Positions 28,798 through 35,845 of a stretch of 64,000 nt of DNA are shown in pieces. Both the position numbers and the translations under genes were made by a program. The first letter of the stretch is position 1, and each line of letters begins with the position of its first letter. Location of the stretch: NCBI RefSeq assembly GCF_001425485.1, contig NZ_LMQW01000048.1, forward strand, positions 1 to 64,000, read 5' to 3'. Origin of the DNA: Aureimonas sp. Leaf427. GTDB taxonomy: Bacteria; Pseudomonadota; Alphaproteobacteria; Rhizobiales; Rhizobiaceae. Under the pieces are notes generated by a model. The model was not told the DNA's origin. It searched no databases and worked only from the letters and a program-made list of their open reading frames with translations.

Positions 28798-29139
28798 TCA
28801 AGCGGCGTCGGCGGTCGCCCCGGCGGTGATGTGCTGGAACACCTCGAAGCCCTCGAAGGAGGGGCCGCCGATATAGGTCGGCTCGCGCTCGCTGGTCTTC
28901 GGGCGCGCATGGGCGGCGCGGAAGGCGTCGGAGCGCGTCCAGGCCTCGAAGTCGGCCTTGCTCGCCCAGACCGTGTGCGAGGCGTAGAGGACGTGGTCCT
29001 CGCGCACGGGGCCGCGCAGCATGTGGAACTCGACGAAGCCGGGAAGGCCCGTCAGGTGGCTCTCGCGCTCCAGCCAGATCGTCTCGAACTCGGCCGTGCG
29101 GTCCGGCATGACCTTGAAGCGGTTCATGGCGATGAACAT
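28798..29139 (-). CDS. IsdG/HmuQ-type haem-degrading monooxygenase
   Basis: The 113-residue protein belongs to the antibiotic-biosynthesis-monooxygenase fold. The IsdG-type catalytic set is present: Asn6 in MFIAMNRFKV, Trp in DFEAWTRSDAF and a His exactly ten residues later in RAAHARP. Such enzymes open haem in the cytosol to release iron. It follows the TonB haem receptor on the same strand with 44 bases between, so haem capture and degradation are linked. AGGA precedes the ATG. No HmuS-type enzyme is encoded in the window, so this is the likely haem-degrading step. Confidence 0.82.
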   Translation of the reverse strand: MFIAMNRFKVMPDRTAEFETIWLERESHLTGLPGFVEFHMLRGPVREDHVLYASHTVWASKADFEAWTRSDAFRAAHARPKTSEREPTYIGGPSFEGFEVFQHITAGATADAA

Positions 29140-29183
29140 GATGATCGTCCTTTTCTCTTCAAACGTTGCGGCGCCCGGCGCCG

Positions 29184-31409
29184 TCAGAACTGGTAGGTCA
29201 GCGTCGCCTTGAAGCTCCGTCCGGGCTCGGTGAAGTAGGGCTTGGCGAGCGAGGTGGAATCGGGAATGTCGAGCCCGTCGTAATAGATCTCGTCGAAGAG
29301 GTTGTAGACGCCGCCCTTCACCTTCAGCCCCTTGACCTCGGTCGGCGCCCACCAAGCCGTCAGGTCCACGAGATTGTAGCTCGGCGTCGCCGCGAAGTCG
29401 TTCTCGACCTCGTCGCGGGCCGCCGCCGCCGTGAAGATCACGTCGGCGCCGTAGACATCGGTCGCATAGCCGACGCCGAGCCGCGCCTTCACCGCCGGGA
29501 TCGTGTTGAGATGGACGTCGGTGTCCGTGTCGCGTCCGACATAGCCGCCGAACGTGGCGAAGCCGTGCCAGCCGGAGGGGTGGGCGACGTTGGCCGTGGC
29601 CTCGAAACCGTAGATCTCGACATTCGCCCGGTTGACGATCTGCGTGATGCCGAGCGGATAGACGCCGGGCGAAAGGCCGACGGAGGCGGGCGTGACGGCG
29701 ACGTCGTCGATGAAGTTCTCGTAGGTGTTGTAGAAGGCGTTGACCGAGCCGTTCAGTTCGGGCGTGCCGAACTTGACGCCCGCCTCGAAGCCGTCGCTCG
29801 TCTCGGGCTTCAGGTCGGGATCGCCGATGCGCAGGTAGGTGCCGGGGCCGCCATAGGTGAGGTAGAGCTCGTTGGCGGTCGGCGCGCGGAAGGCCTGGGC
29901 CCACTGGCCGAACACGGTGATCTCGGGCGCCAGATCGTATTCCGCGCGCAGCTTCGGCGAGAGCGCGCTGTCGCTGGAGGAGGCCGGCAGCCCGCGATAG
30001 GTCGGGTTGCGGGTGTAGCCTTCGGTGGCCTGTGGCTCCTGCTCGTACCAGTCGAAGCGCACGCCGGGCGTCAGGCGGAAGCGGTTTTCGAGGAAGGCCA
30101 TCTCGTCCTCGACGAAGAGGCCGAGCGTCGTGCCGTCGACATCGGGCATGTCCGACTGGTTGGAATGGAGGAAGTTGCAGTTGAAGAAGGCGGGCGGATA
30201 GGGCGGCGGCGGGCAGCTGTCGCGCCCGCTCGAGGCCTGCGTCGCCTGGCTCATGAAGGCCTCGCCGCCGAAGCTGACGCCATGGTCGATCGCGCCGGTC
30301 TGGAAGCCCGCGAGCGCGCTGCCGGAAAGGCCGAAGGTCTCCTCGCCGCGCTCGGTGAGGCGGCGGTAGTCGCCGATGGGCCGCGTGCGCCGGATGGCGT
30401 TGAAGTCGTTGTCGATCTCCTGGTTCTGCCAGTAGACGACGGCATGGGCTGCCCGGATGCGGTCGTTCGTTTCTTCCGGGGCGTAGTCGTATTCGAAGGA
30501 CAGGCGCTGGCGCTTGTTCGTCTCATCCCGCGTGACCGAGCCCGGCACGTAGGTCGTGGTGAGGGCGGTGAACTCGTTCGTGTCCTCGTCGCGGTCGAAG
30601 GACTCCGCCGTCAGGCCGAACACGTGACCGCCCTCGACATGCTGGTTGATCTTGGCGAGCAGGCTCGTGCGGTCGTAGTCGAGCGGGTCCTTGTCCGTGC
30701 GCGGGGCGCCGAAGCCGCCGATGACGCCCTGGTTCTCGATTTCGTTTCCGCGCCGGAAGCCGGCCTGGACAAGGCTGTACGTATCTCCGAAGCGCGCCGC
30801 CAGCGCCTGGTCGACCGACCAGCTCCGGTCCTTGGAATCGTAGCCTGCGCGGCTGAGCCCGCCGAAGCGCTTGTCCCCGGGCAGCAGGTCTTCCGGATCG
30901 AGCGTGCGCAGCGCGACGACGCCGCCGAGCGCGCCGCCGCCGAACACGCTGGAATTGGCGCCCTTCACGATGTCGAGGCCCGACAGCGTGTCGAAGTCGA
31001 AGCTCGCGGACCCGCCGACGAGCCCGCGCGCGCCGTCCTCCAGCCAGGGAACGCGCACGCCGTCGATCGTGGTCAGAACGCGCGAGCGGTCGAGGCCGCG
31101 AATGTTGAAGGAGCGCGAGCCCTCGCTGAAGTTGATGGCGGGATCGAGCCGCGAGACGTCGTCGAAATCGTCGACCTGCGCCGCGTCGAGTTCGGCGCGG
31201 GTGACGCGCTTTGTCAGAACCGTCTCGGCGCGCCCCGCCGGCTCGGCCTTCTTCGCGCCGTCGAGCGTCACCGTGTCGAGCACGATCGCCTCGTTGCTCG
31301 TGCCCGTGGCGGAAGCCGTGGTCTGCGCCAGCGCTCCCTGGCTCGCCGCCGCCAGGAGGGCGAGGCTCGTGGCTAGAGCCGTCGTCGTGCGGCGTCGCAT
31401 GCAGTCCAT
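29184..31409 (-). CDS. hmuR: TonB-dependent outer-membrane haem receptor
   Basis: The 741-residue protein has a signal peptide (about 1-28, ending GALAQ). The plug domain includes NFSEGSRSFNIRGLDRSRVL and DGVRVPWLEDGARG. The beta-barrel ends in FKATLTYQF, with a terminal Phe. Haem receptors carry a FRAP motif and an NPxL motif; here AQAFRAPTANELYL is present and the second reads GDPDLKPETS. A Cys pair lies in an extracellular loop (RDSCPPPP and FFNCNFL). It is divergent from hmuPTUV across an operator-rich region. TonB/ExbBD are not in the window. Confidence 0.9.
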   Translation of the reverse strand: MDCMRRRTTTALATSLALLAAASQGALAQTTASATGTSNEAIVLDTVTLDGAKKAEPAGRAETVLTKRVTRAELDAAQVDDFDDVSRLDPAINFSEGSRSFNIRGLDRSRVLTTIDGVRVPWLEDGARGLVGGSASFDFDTLSGLDIVKGANSSVFGGGALGGVVALRTLDPEDLLPGDKRFGGLSRAGYDSKDRSWSVDQALAARFGDTYSLVQAGFRRGNEIENQGVIGGFGAPRTDKDPLDYDRTSLLAKINQHVEGGHVFGLTAESFDRDEDTNEFTALTTTYVPGSVTRDETNKRQRLSFEYDYAPEETNDRIRAAHAVVYWQNQEIDNDFNAIRRTRPIGDYRRLTERGEETFGLSGSALAGFQTGAIDHGVSFGGEAFMSQATQASSGRDSCPPPPYPPAFFNCNFLHSNQSDMPDVDGTTLGLFVEDEMAFLENRFRLTPGVRFDWYEQEPQATEGYTRNPTYRGLPASSSDSALSPKLRAEYDLAPEITVFGQWAQAFRAPTANELYLTYGGPGTYLRIGDPDLKPETSDGFEAGVKFGTPELNGSVNAFYNTYENFIDDVAVTPASVGLSPGVYPLGITQIVNRANVEIYGFEATANVAHPSGWHGFATFGGYVGRDTDTDVHLNTIPAVKARLGVGYATDVYGADVIFTAAAARDEVENDFAATPSYNLVDLTAWWAPTEVKGLKVKGGVYNLFDEIYYDGLDIPDSTSLAKPYFTEPGRSFKATLTYQF

Positions 31410-31546
31410 GGTCGTTCCCCTGTTCGGTCGTCAAACAGCATGGCTGGCGTGGTCGCCGCAGGTCGCGGGATGGCTGGCTTTGCCTCGTGACGGACGTCCG
31501 ACCCCCTGCCGGATGTCCGTTGGATGTTGACGGTCCTATCGAAATA

Positions 31547-31561
31547 TGAACATGAAAGTCA
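31547..31561. promoter_or_regulatory. Putative RirA box (TGA-N9-TCA) in the haem intergenic region
   Basis: TGAACATGAAAGTCA matches TGA-N9-TCA and shares the flanking ATATGA-N8-GTCAA pattern with the box at 25431. It lies between the divergent haem receptor and hmuP genes, so it could control both. Confidence 0.55.
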
Positions 31562-31586
31562 ACAATAAGTCTGGGAATGAATATAG

Positions 31587-31603
31587 TTGAGAACCATTCC
31601 AGA
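31587..31603. promoter_or_regulatory. Irr-box-like inverted repeat upstream of hmuP
   Basis: TTGAGAACCATTCCAGA contains GAA-N3-TTC and shares GAACCATTCCAG with the katA leader palindrome. It lies 30 bases upstream of the hmuP start. A weaker second copy may follow at about 31604-31619. Binding by Irr is inference. Confidence 0.45.
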
Positions 31604-31632
31604 TTTGAGCAATTCCAAACAGCGGCGACGTC

Positions 31633-31806
31633 GTGAGCAATAAGATCCAACATCCGGAAGAGAACCCGCCCGGCGGGATGCCCTCCCTTCGCATCTACAC
31701 TGCCGAAGACCTGTTCGTCGGCGATCGCGAAGTGGGAATTCGGCATGCGGGAAGCTTGTATCGCCTGTCGATGACGCGGCAGGGCAAGCTGATCCTCACG
31801 AAATGA
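31633..31806 (+). CDS. hmuP: Haemin uptake protein HmuP (HemP)
   Basis: This 57-residue protein starts at GTG and ends SLYRLSMTRQGKLILTK, the highly conserved C-terminus of the HemP/HmuP family. A middle YTAEDLFVGDREVGIRH segment also fits. In Bradyrhizobium and Sinorhizobium HmuP is a small cytosolic co-activator needed for expression of haem receptor genes, acting with Irr or RirA. Its stop overlaps the hmuT start as ATGA. The neighbouring receptor gene is its likely target. Confidence 0.9.
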   Translation: MSNKIQHPEENPPGGMPSLRIYTAEDLFVGDREVGIRHAGSLYRLSMTRQGKLILTK

Positions 31807-32714
31807 AAGCATCGTCGATGACCCCGTTTCCCGCTGCCGCGTCCTCGCTGCGCGTCCTTCTCCTCTCCGCGGGGCTTCTCGCGGCGGCGCCGGCGCTCGC
31901 CGAAGGCCCCTCGCGCATCGTCTCCATCGGCGGCGCGACGACCGAGATTCTCTATGCGCTGGGCGAGGAGAAGCGGATCGCCGCGGTCGATTCCACCAGC
32001 CTCTTCCCGCCGGAGGCCGCCGCATCCCATCCCAATGTCGGCTACATGCGCGCCCTCTCGGCCGAGGGCATCCTCGCCCAGGCGCCCGACCTCATCCTGA
32101 TGGAGGCGGGCTCCGGCCCGCCGGAGGCCGTCAAGGCCATCGACGGCGCGGGCATTCCCGTCGTCCACGTTCCCGCCGGCTTCGATGCCTCCGGCATCGC
32201 CGGCAAGGTCCGGACCGTCGCCAAGGCGCTCGGCGACGAGGCCGAAGGCGAGGTGCTGGCCGGGAAGATCGACGCCGAGTTCGCTGCGCTCGCGGCCGAT
32301 CTGTCCAAGCTGGAGCGCCGGCCGCGCGTCCTCTTCATCTATTCGCTCGTCGACGGGCGTCCGATGGCGGCGGGCGGCAGGACGGCAGCGGACGGCATCA
32401 TGACGCTGGCGGGGGCGACCAACGTCCTGTCCGGCTTCGACGGCTACAAGACGCTCTCCTGGGAGGCCGCGACCGAGCTTCAGCCGGACGTGATCCTGAT
32501 GGGCGAGCGCGCGGGCGCTCCGACCGACAGGGACGCCATCCTGGCGCTGCCCGCCATCGCCGCGACCCCGGCCGGCCGAGACAAGGCGCTGGTCTCGATG
32601 GACATGCTGTATCTGCTCGGCTTCGGCCCGCGCACCCCGGCCGCCGCCCGCGATCTCGCCGCGCGCCTCCATCCCGAACTGCCGACGTCGGCTCTCCCGG
32701 TCAAGGCGCCTTGA
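31803..32714 (+). CDS. hmuT: Haem ABC transporter periplasmic binding protein HmuT
   Basis: The 303-residue protein has a signal peptide ending near PALA (about residue 31) and a mature start EGPSRIVSIGGATTEILYAL, typical of HmuT/ShuT. The segment VGYMRALSAEGILAQAPDLI contains the Tyr-Met-Arg-Ala stretch that supplies the haem-binding Tyr. It binds haem delivered by the TonB receptor and passes it to HmuUV. It overlaps hmuP and hmuU by four bases each. Confidence 0.93.
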   Translation: MKASSMTPFPAAASSLRVLLLSAGLLAAAPALAEGPSRIVSIGGATTEILYALGEEKRIAAVDSTSLFPPEAAASHPNVGYMRALSAEGILAQAPDLILMEAGSGPPEAVKAIDGAGIPVVHVPAGFDASGIAGKVRTVAKALGDEAEGEVLAGKIDAEFAALAADLSKLERRPRVLFIYSLVDGRPMAAGGRTAADGIMTLAGATNVLSGFDGYKTLSWEAATELQPDVILMGERAGAPTDRDAILALPAIAATPAGRDKALVSMDMLYLLGFGPRTPAAARDLAARLHPELPTSALPVKAP

Positions 32715-33790
32715 GCCTCGCGGTCGGCATCTTGCCCCGGCAGAGAGAGGGCGACCGCGCAGGCCGCGGCACCGTCGCGCTCGGCCTTCTTCTTCTGGCG
32801 CTCGGCGCTTGCCTAGTCGTCTCGCTCGGCGTCGGGCCGGCCGGCCTGTCGCCGGCGCGCGTCGTCGAGATCCTCCTGGCCGGGCCCGGCTCGCGGGAAT
32901 CGATGGGGGAGACCGTGATCGTCTGGCAGATCCGCCTGCCCAGAGCCCTGCTCGGCGCGCTGGTCGGCGCCTCGCTCGGCGTGTCGGGGGCGGTCATGCA
33001 GGGCCTCTTCCGCAATCCGCTGGCCGATCCCGGCCTGATCGGCATCTCCTCGGGATCCGCGCTCGGCGCCGTGTCGATGATCGTCGGCGCGGGGGGCGTG
33101 CTTCGCACGCTCGCCGCGGCGCTCGGCGGCTTCGCCCTGCCGGTCGCGGCCTTCGTCGGCGGTCTCGCCGCCACGAGCGTTCTCTACGCCATCGCGACGC
33201 GCCAGGGCCGAACCAGCGTCGCGACCCTGCTTCTGGCGGGCATCGCCATCGGCGCCTTCGCCAGCGCCGCGCTCGGCCTTCTCGTCTATCTCAGCGACGA
33301 CCAGCAGTTGCGCGACATCACCTTCTGGACGCTGGGCGGTCTTGCCGGCGCGAACTGGCCGAAGCTCTTCGCCTGCGGACCCATCATGCTCGCCGCGCTC
33401 CTCGCCGTCCTGACCCTCGGCCGAAGCCTCAACGCGCTCACCCTCGGCGAGGCCGAGGCCTTCCATCTCGGCATTCGCGTCCAGCGGGTGAAGCGGCTCG
33501 CGATCTTCCTCGTCTGCGCGGCGACGGGAGCGGCCGTCGCGGTCGCCGGCGTCGTCGGCTTCGTCGGCATCGTCGTGCCGCACATGCTGCGCCTCGCCAT
33601 CGGCGCCGATCATCGGGTTCTGCTGCCGGGCTCGGCACTCCTCGGCGCGATCCTTCTCCTCCTCGCCGACATGGTGGCGCGCACCGTGGCCTCGCCCGCC
33701 GAGCTTCCGATCGGCATCCTGACGGCGGCCCTCGGTGCGCCCTTCTTTCTCTGGCTGCTCCTGCGCCGCCGCGGCCTTGCGGCCTTCTGA
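32711..33790 (+). CDS. hmuU: Haem ABC transporter permease HmuU
   Basis: The 359-residue FecCD-type permease shows LVGASLGVSGAVMQGLFRNP, LADPGLIGISSGSALGAV and AVAGVVGFVGIVVPHMLRLA. About ten helices are expected. The start is TTG at 32711 in a TTGA overlap with hmuT, which suits coupled translation. The ATPase gene begins at its last base. It should form a homodimer that moves haem into the cytosol. Confidence 0.94.
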   Translation: MSLAVGILPRQREGDRAGRGTVALGLLLLALGACLVVSLGVGPAGLSPARVVEILLAGPGSRESMGETVIVWQIRLPRALLGALVGASLGVSGAVMQGLFRNPLADPGLIGISSGSALGAVSMIVGAGGVLRTLAAALGGFALPVAAFVGGLAATSVLYAIATRQGRTSVATLLLAGIAIGAFASAALGLLVYLSDDQQLRDITFWTLGGLAGANWPKLFACGPIMLAALLAVLTLGRSLNALTLGEAEAFHLGIRVQRVKRLAIFLVCAATGAAVAVAGVVGFVGIVVPHMLRLAIGADHRVLLPGSALLGAILLLLADMVARTVASPAELPIGILTAALGAPFFLWLLLRRRGLAAF

Positions 33791-34575
33791 TGCTGGCGCT
33801 CGATCGGATATCCCTCCGGCGAAACGGCCGGACGATCCTCGACACCGTCTCGCTGGAGCTTCGGGCCGGATGCTTCACCGTGCTCGTCGGGCCGAACGGC
33901 GCGGGCAAGTCGACGCTCCTGAAGGTGCTGACCGGCGAGGTTCGACCCGACGAGGGCGAGGTCCGCTTCGAGGGCGAGCCGCTCGGCGCCATCCGACCGG
34001 AACGCCTCGCGACGCGCCGGGCCGTTCTGCCCCAGGCCTCGCATCTGGCCTTTCCCTTCACGGTCCTGGAGGTCGTGCGCCTCGGCCTCGAGGCGCGGCC
34101 CGGCCTGTCGCCGGATGCGCGGCGCCGCGAGCCCGTGCTGGCGCTGGAGCGCGTCGATCTCGGCGGCTTTGCGGCCCGCGTCTTTCAGGATCTCTCCGGC
34201 GGCGAGCAGCAGCGCGGCCATCTCGCCCGGGTTCTCGCGCAGATCGGGCCGCCCGTCGAAGGGGGGCGGCCGAAGGCGATGCTTCTCGACGAGCCGACGG
34301 CCAGCCTCGACATGCGCCACCAGCTCGACGTTCTGGAGCTCGCGCGCGACTTTTCGGTTGGCGGCGGTTTGGCGTTCGCGATCGTGCACGATCTCAATCT
34401 CGCCGCCGCCTATGCGGATCGCCTCGTCGTCATCGAGAAGGGCCGCATCGCGCTGGATGGGGCGCCGGATGAGATCCTGCGCGACGGGCGCATGGAAGAG
34501 ATCTTCGACGTGGCCTTCGACAGGATCGAACCGGCCTTGGGCGCGCTCCATCTCGTGCCGCGCCGGCGAGCCTGA
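33790..34575 (+). CDS. hmuV: Haem ABC transporter ATPase HmuV
   Basis: The 261-residue ATPase has Walker A LVGPNGAGKSTLLK, signature LSGGEQQRGHLARVLAQ, Walker B AMLLDEPTASLD and switch His FAIVHDLNLA. The signature form with GEQQR and the insertion IGPPVEGGRPK before Walker B are typical of HmuV. It overlaps hmuU by one base (TGATG). It completes hmuPTUV, which lacks an hmuS gene here. Confidence 0.95.
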   Translation: MLALDRISLRRNGRTILDTVSLELRAGCFTVLVGPNGAGKSTLLKVLTGEVRPDEGEVRFEGEPLGAIRPERLATRRAVLPQASHLAFPFTVLEVVRLGLEARPGLSPDARRREPVLALERVDLGGFAARVFQDLSGGEQQRGHLARVLAQIGPPVEGGRPKAMLLDEPTASLDMRHQLDVLELARDFSVGGGLAFAIVHDLNLAAAYADRLVVIEKGRIALDGAPDEILRDGRMEEIFDVAFDRIEPALGALHLVPRRRA

Positions 34576-34609
34576 CGATCCGCGGCCGCGCCAGGGGACG
34601 GAAAGGCGA

Positions 34610-34631
34610 ACGCCAGACCGAGGTCTGGCGT
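34610..34631 (+). terminator. Hairpin after hmuV
   Basis: ACGCCAGACC pairs with GGTCTGGCGT with only two bases between the arms, so the functional stem is about eight pairs. It lies 34 bases past the hmuV stop. There is no U-run, so termination may need Rho. Confidence 0.5.
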
Positions 34632-34723
34632 GCCATGGAAGACTGTTTTCGACGGCGATCCACCGCCGGGGGCCGCGTCCCCGTACCGTCCCGCGATCGT
34701 CGCGGCCTGCGGCGGGGTTCGGC

Positions 34724-34831
34724 TTACTTCTTCGGCTTCGGCGGGGTCACGCCCGGCATTTTCTGGCTGGGCGCCGAAGCGTTCGCCTTGGGCGCCGCCG
34801 GCTTCTTGGTCTTGCCCTTGCTTTCCTTCAT
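34724..34831 (-). CDS. Lysine/proline-rich 35-residue mini-protein
   Basis: A very basic peptide starts MKESKGKTKKPAAPKANA and ends TPPKPKK. It has a strong ribosome binding site, GGAGGAG, seven to eight bases before the ATG. It lies alone between hmuV and the SRAP gene. No domain is recognised. Composition (Lys, Ala, Pro) suggests nucleic-acid or ribosome association or a disordered linker-like peptide. Similar tiny basic proteins are often missed in annotation. The binding site is the main evidence. Confidence 0.5.
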   Translation of the reverse strand: MKESKGKTKKPAAPKANASAPSQKMPGVTPPKPKK

Positions 34832-34903
34832 GGCCTTCTCCTCCAGCGTTCCGATGAACGCCTCATCCAGATAGGGCGCGGAGGGCGGAAGGGAGGCGCC
34901 TCG

Positions 34904-35566
34904 TCAGGCCCTTTTCGCGCCGTCGCTCCGCTTGCCCCGCGCGACGATCTGGAGACCGTCCTCCGGGAAGGGCCGCTGCAGCTTGGCTGCCTGCGGCCAG
35001 GGCGCGCGAAGCCAGAGGTCCATCTCGTCCGGGTCGGTCAGGATGACCGGCATCGTCTTCGGGTTGACGGCGCCGACGGTCTTGTTCGCATCGCTCGACA
35101 GGAGGCCGAACGCATCGACCGTCACCTCCACATCCGCGGACTTGCGAACCGAGGTCCAGCGTGTCCAGAGGCCGGCGAAGACCATCATCGGCCGCTCCTC
35201 GCCGGCGGCGAACCAGACGGGCGCCCGTCGCCTGTCGCCCGTCGCCTCGTGTTCGGTGAAGGAGGTGAAGGGCACGAGGCAGCGATGCTCCGCCGGCAGC
35301 CACTGGCGCCAATGCGGGCTCTTCGTGTCGCGGATGTTGGTGACGCCCGGATCGTTCGTCCGGCCCTTGAGCGCGAAGGTCGTCGACGGCATGCCCCATC
35401 GCATCAGGGACAGGACGCGGGCGCCGTCGATATATCGGACCACCGGCGCGGAGTCGTCGGGAAAGATGCCCGGCATTGGCGTCCAGTCGCCCGCCCGGTC
35501 GATGGCGGCGCGGGTGAGCTCGCGGATGGCCGCCTTGCCCTTTGTCAGGCTGTAGAGATCGCACAT
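34904..35566 (-). CDS. SOS response-associated peptidase YedK / HMCES-like (SRAP)
   Basis: SRAP proteins crosslink covalently to abasic sites in single-stranded DNA through Cys2, protecting the genome. With the ATG at 35566 the protein begins MCDLYSLTKGKAAIRELTRA, putting the essential Cys at position 2; a longer in-frame N-terminus would abolish this, so this start is preferred although its binding site is weak. Other conserved residues are Asn in RTNDPGVTNIRD, Glu in PFTSFTEHEAT and His near the end replaced by a shorter tail (NPKTMPVILTDPDEMDLWL). It has 220 residues, near the family norm. Confidence 0.88.
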   Translation of the reverse strand: MCDLYSLTKGKAAIRELTRAAIDRAGDWTPMPGIFPDDSAPVVRYIDGARVLSLMRWGMPSTTFALKGRTNDPGVTNIRDTKSPHWRQWLPAEHRCLVPFTSFTEHEATGDRRRAPVWFAAGEERPMMVFAGLWTRWTSVRKSADVEVTVDAFGLLSSDANKTVGAVNPKTMPVILTDPDEMDLWLRAPWPQAAKLQRPFPEDGLQIVARGKRSDGAKRA

Positions 35567-35845
35567 GCCGGGGAAGAAGCATGAGACCGGGCGGACAGTC
35601 CAGCCGTCGCGCTCCGCGATGCACCGATCCCGATGCCGTGTGCCCCGCGCGGTTTGCCGGTCAGGCATGACGCTGCGTCATGTCGCTGAGTTTATCGCTA
35701 AGTTCGTCTGATGGAAGTTGACGATCCGCTAGACACGAAAAGCACAAACGGAAAAGCGGGTCGACATGCTGTCCGTCGACAAGACTTATTAAGCCGATCC
35801 ACACGTCCATCCGCCATGATGGGACCACTGCTTGCGGGGTGCATC

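Noticed and set aside
29166-31376. A 736-residue plus-strand frame opposite the haem receptor gene
   Set aside because: The minus-strand frame has a clear TonB receptor with signal peptide and terminal Phe; the opposite frame is Arg/Asp/Gly-rich without motifs.
35711-35845. Longer N-terminus for the PAS-PAS-GGDEF-EAL protein
   Set aside because: The additional 45 codons are unstructured, and the ATG at 35846 has a better ribosome binding site and leads directly into the PAS domain.
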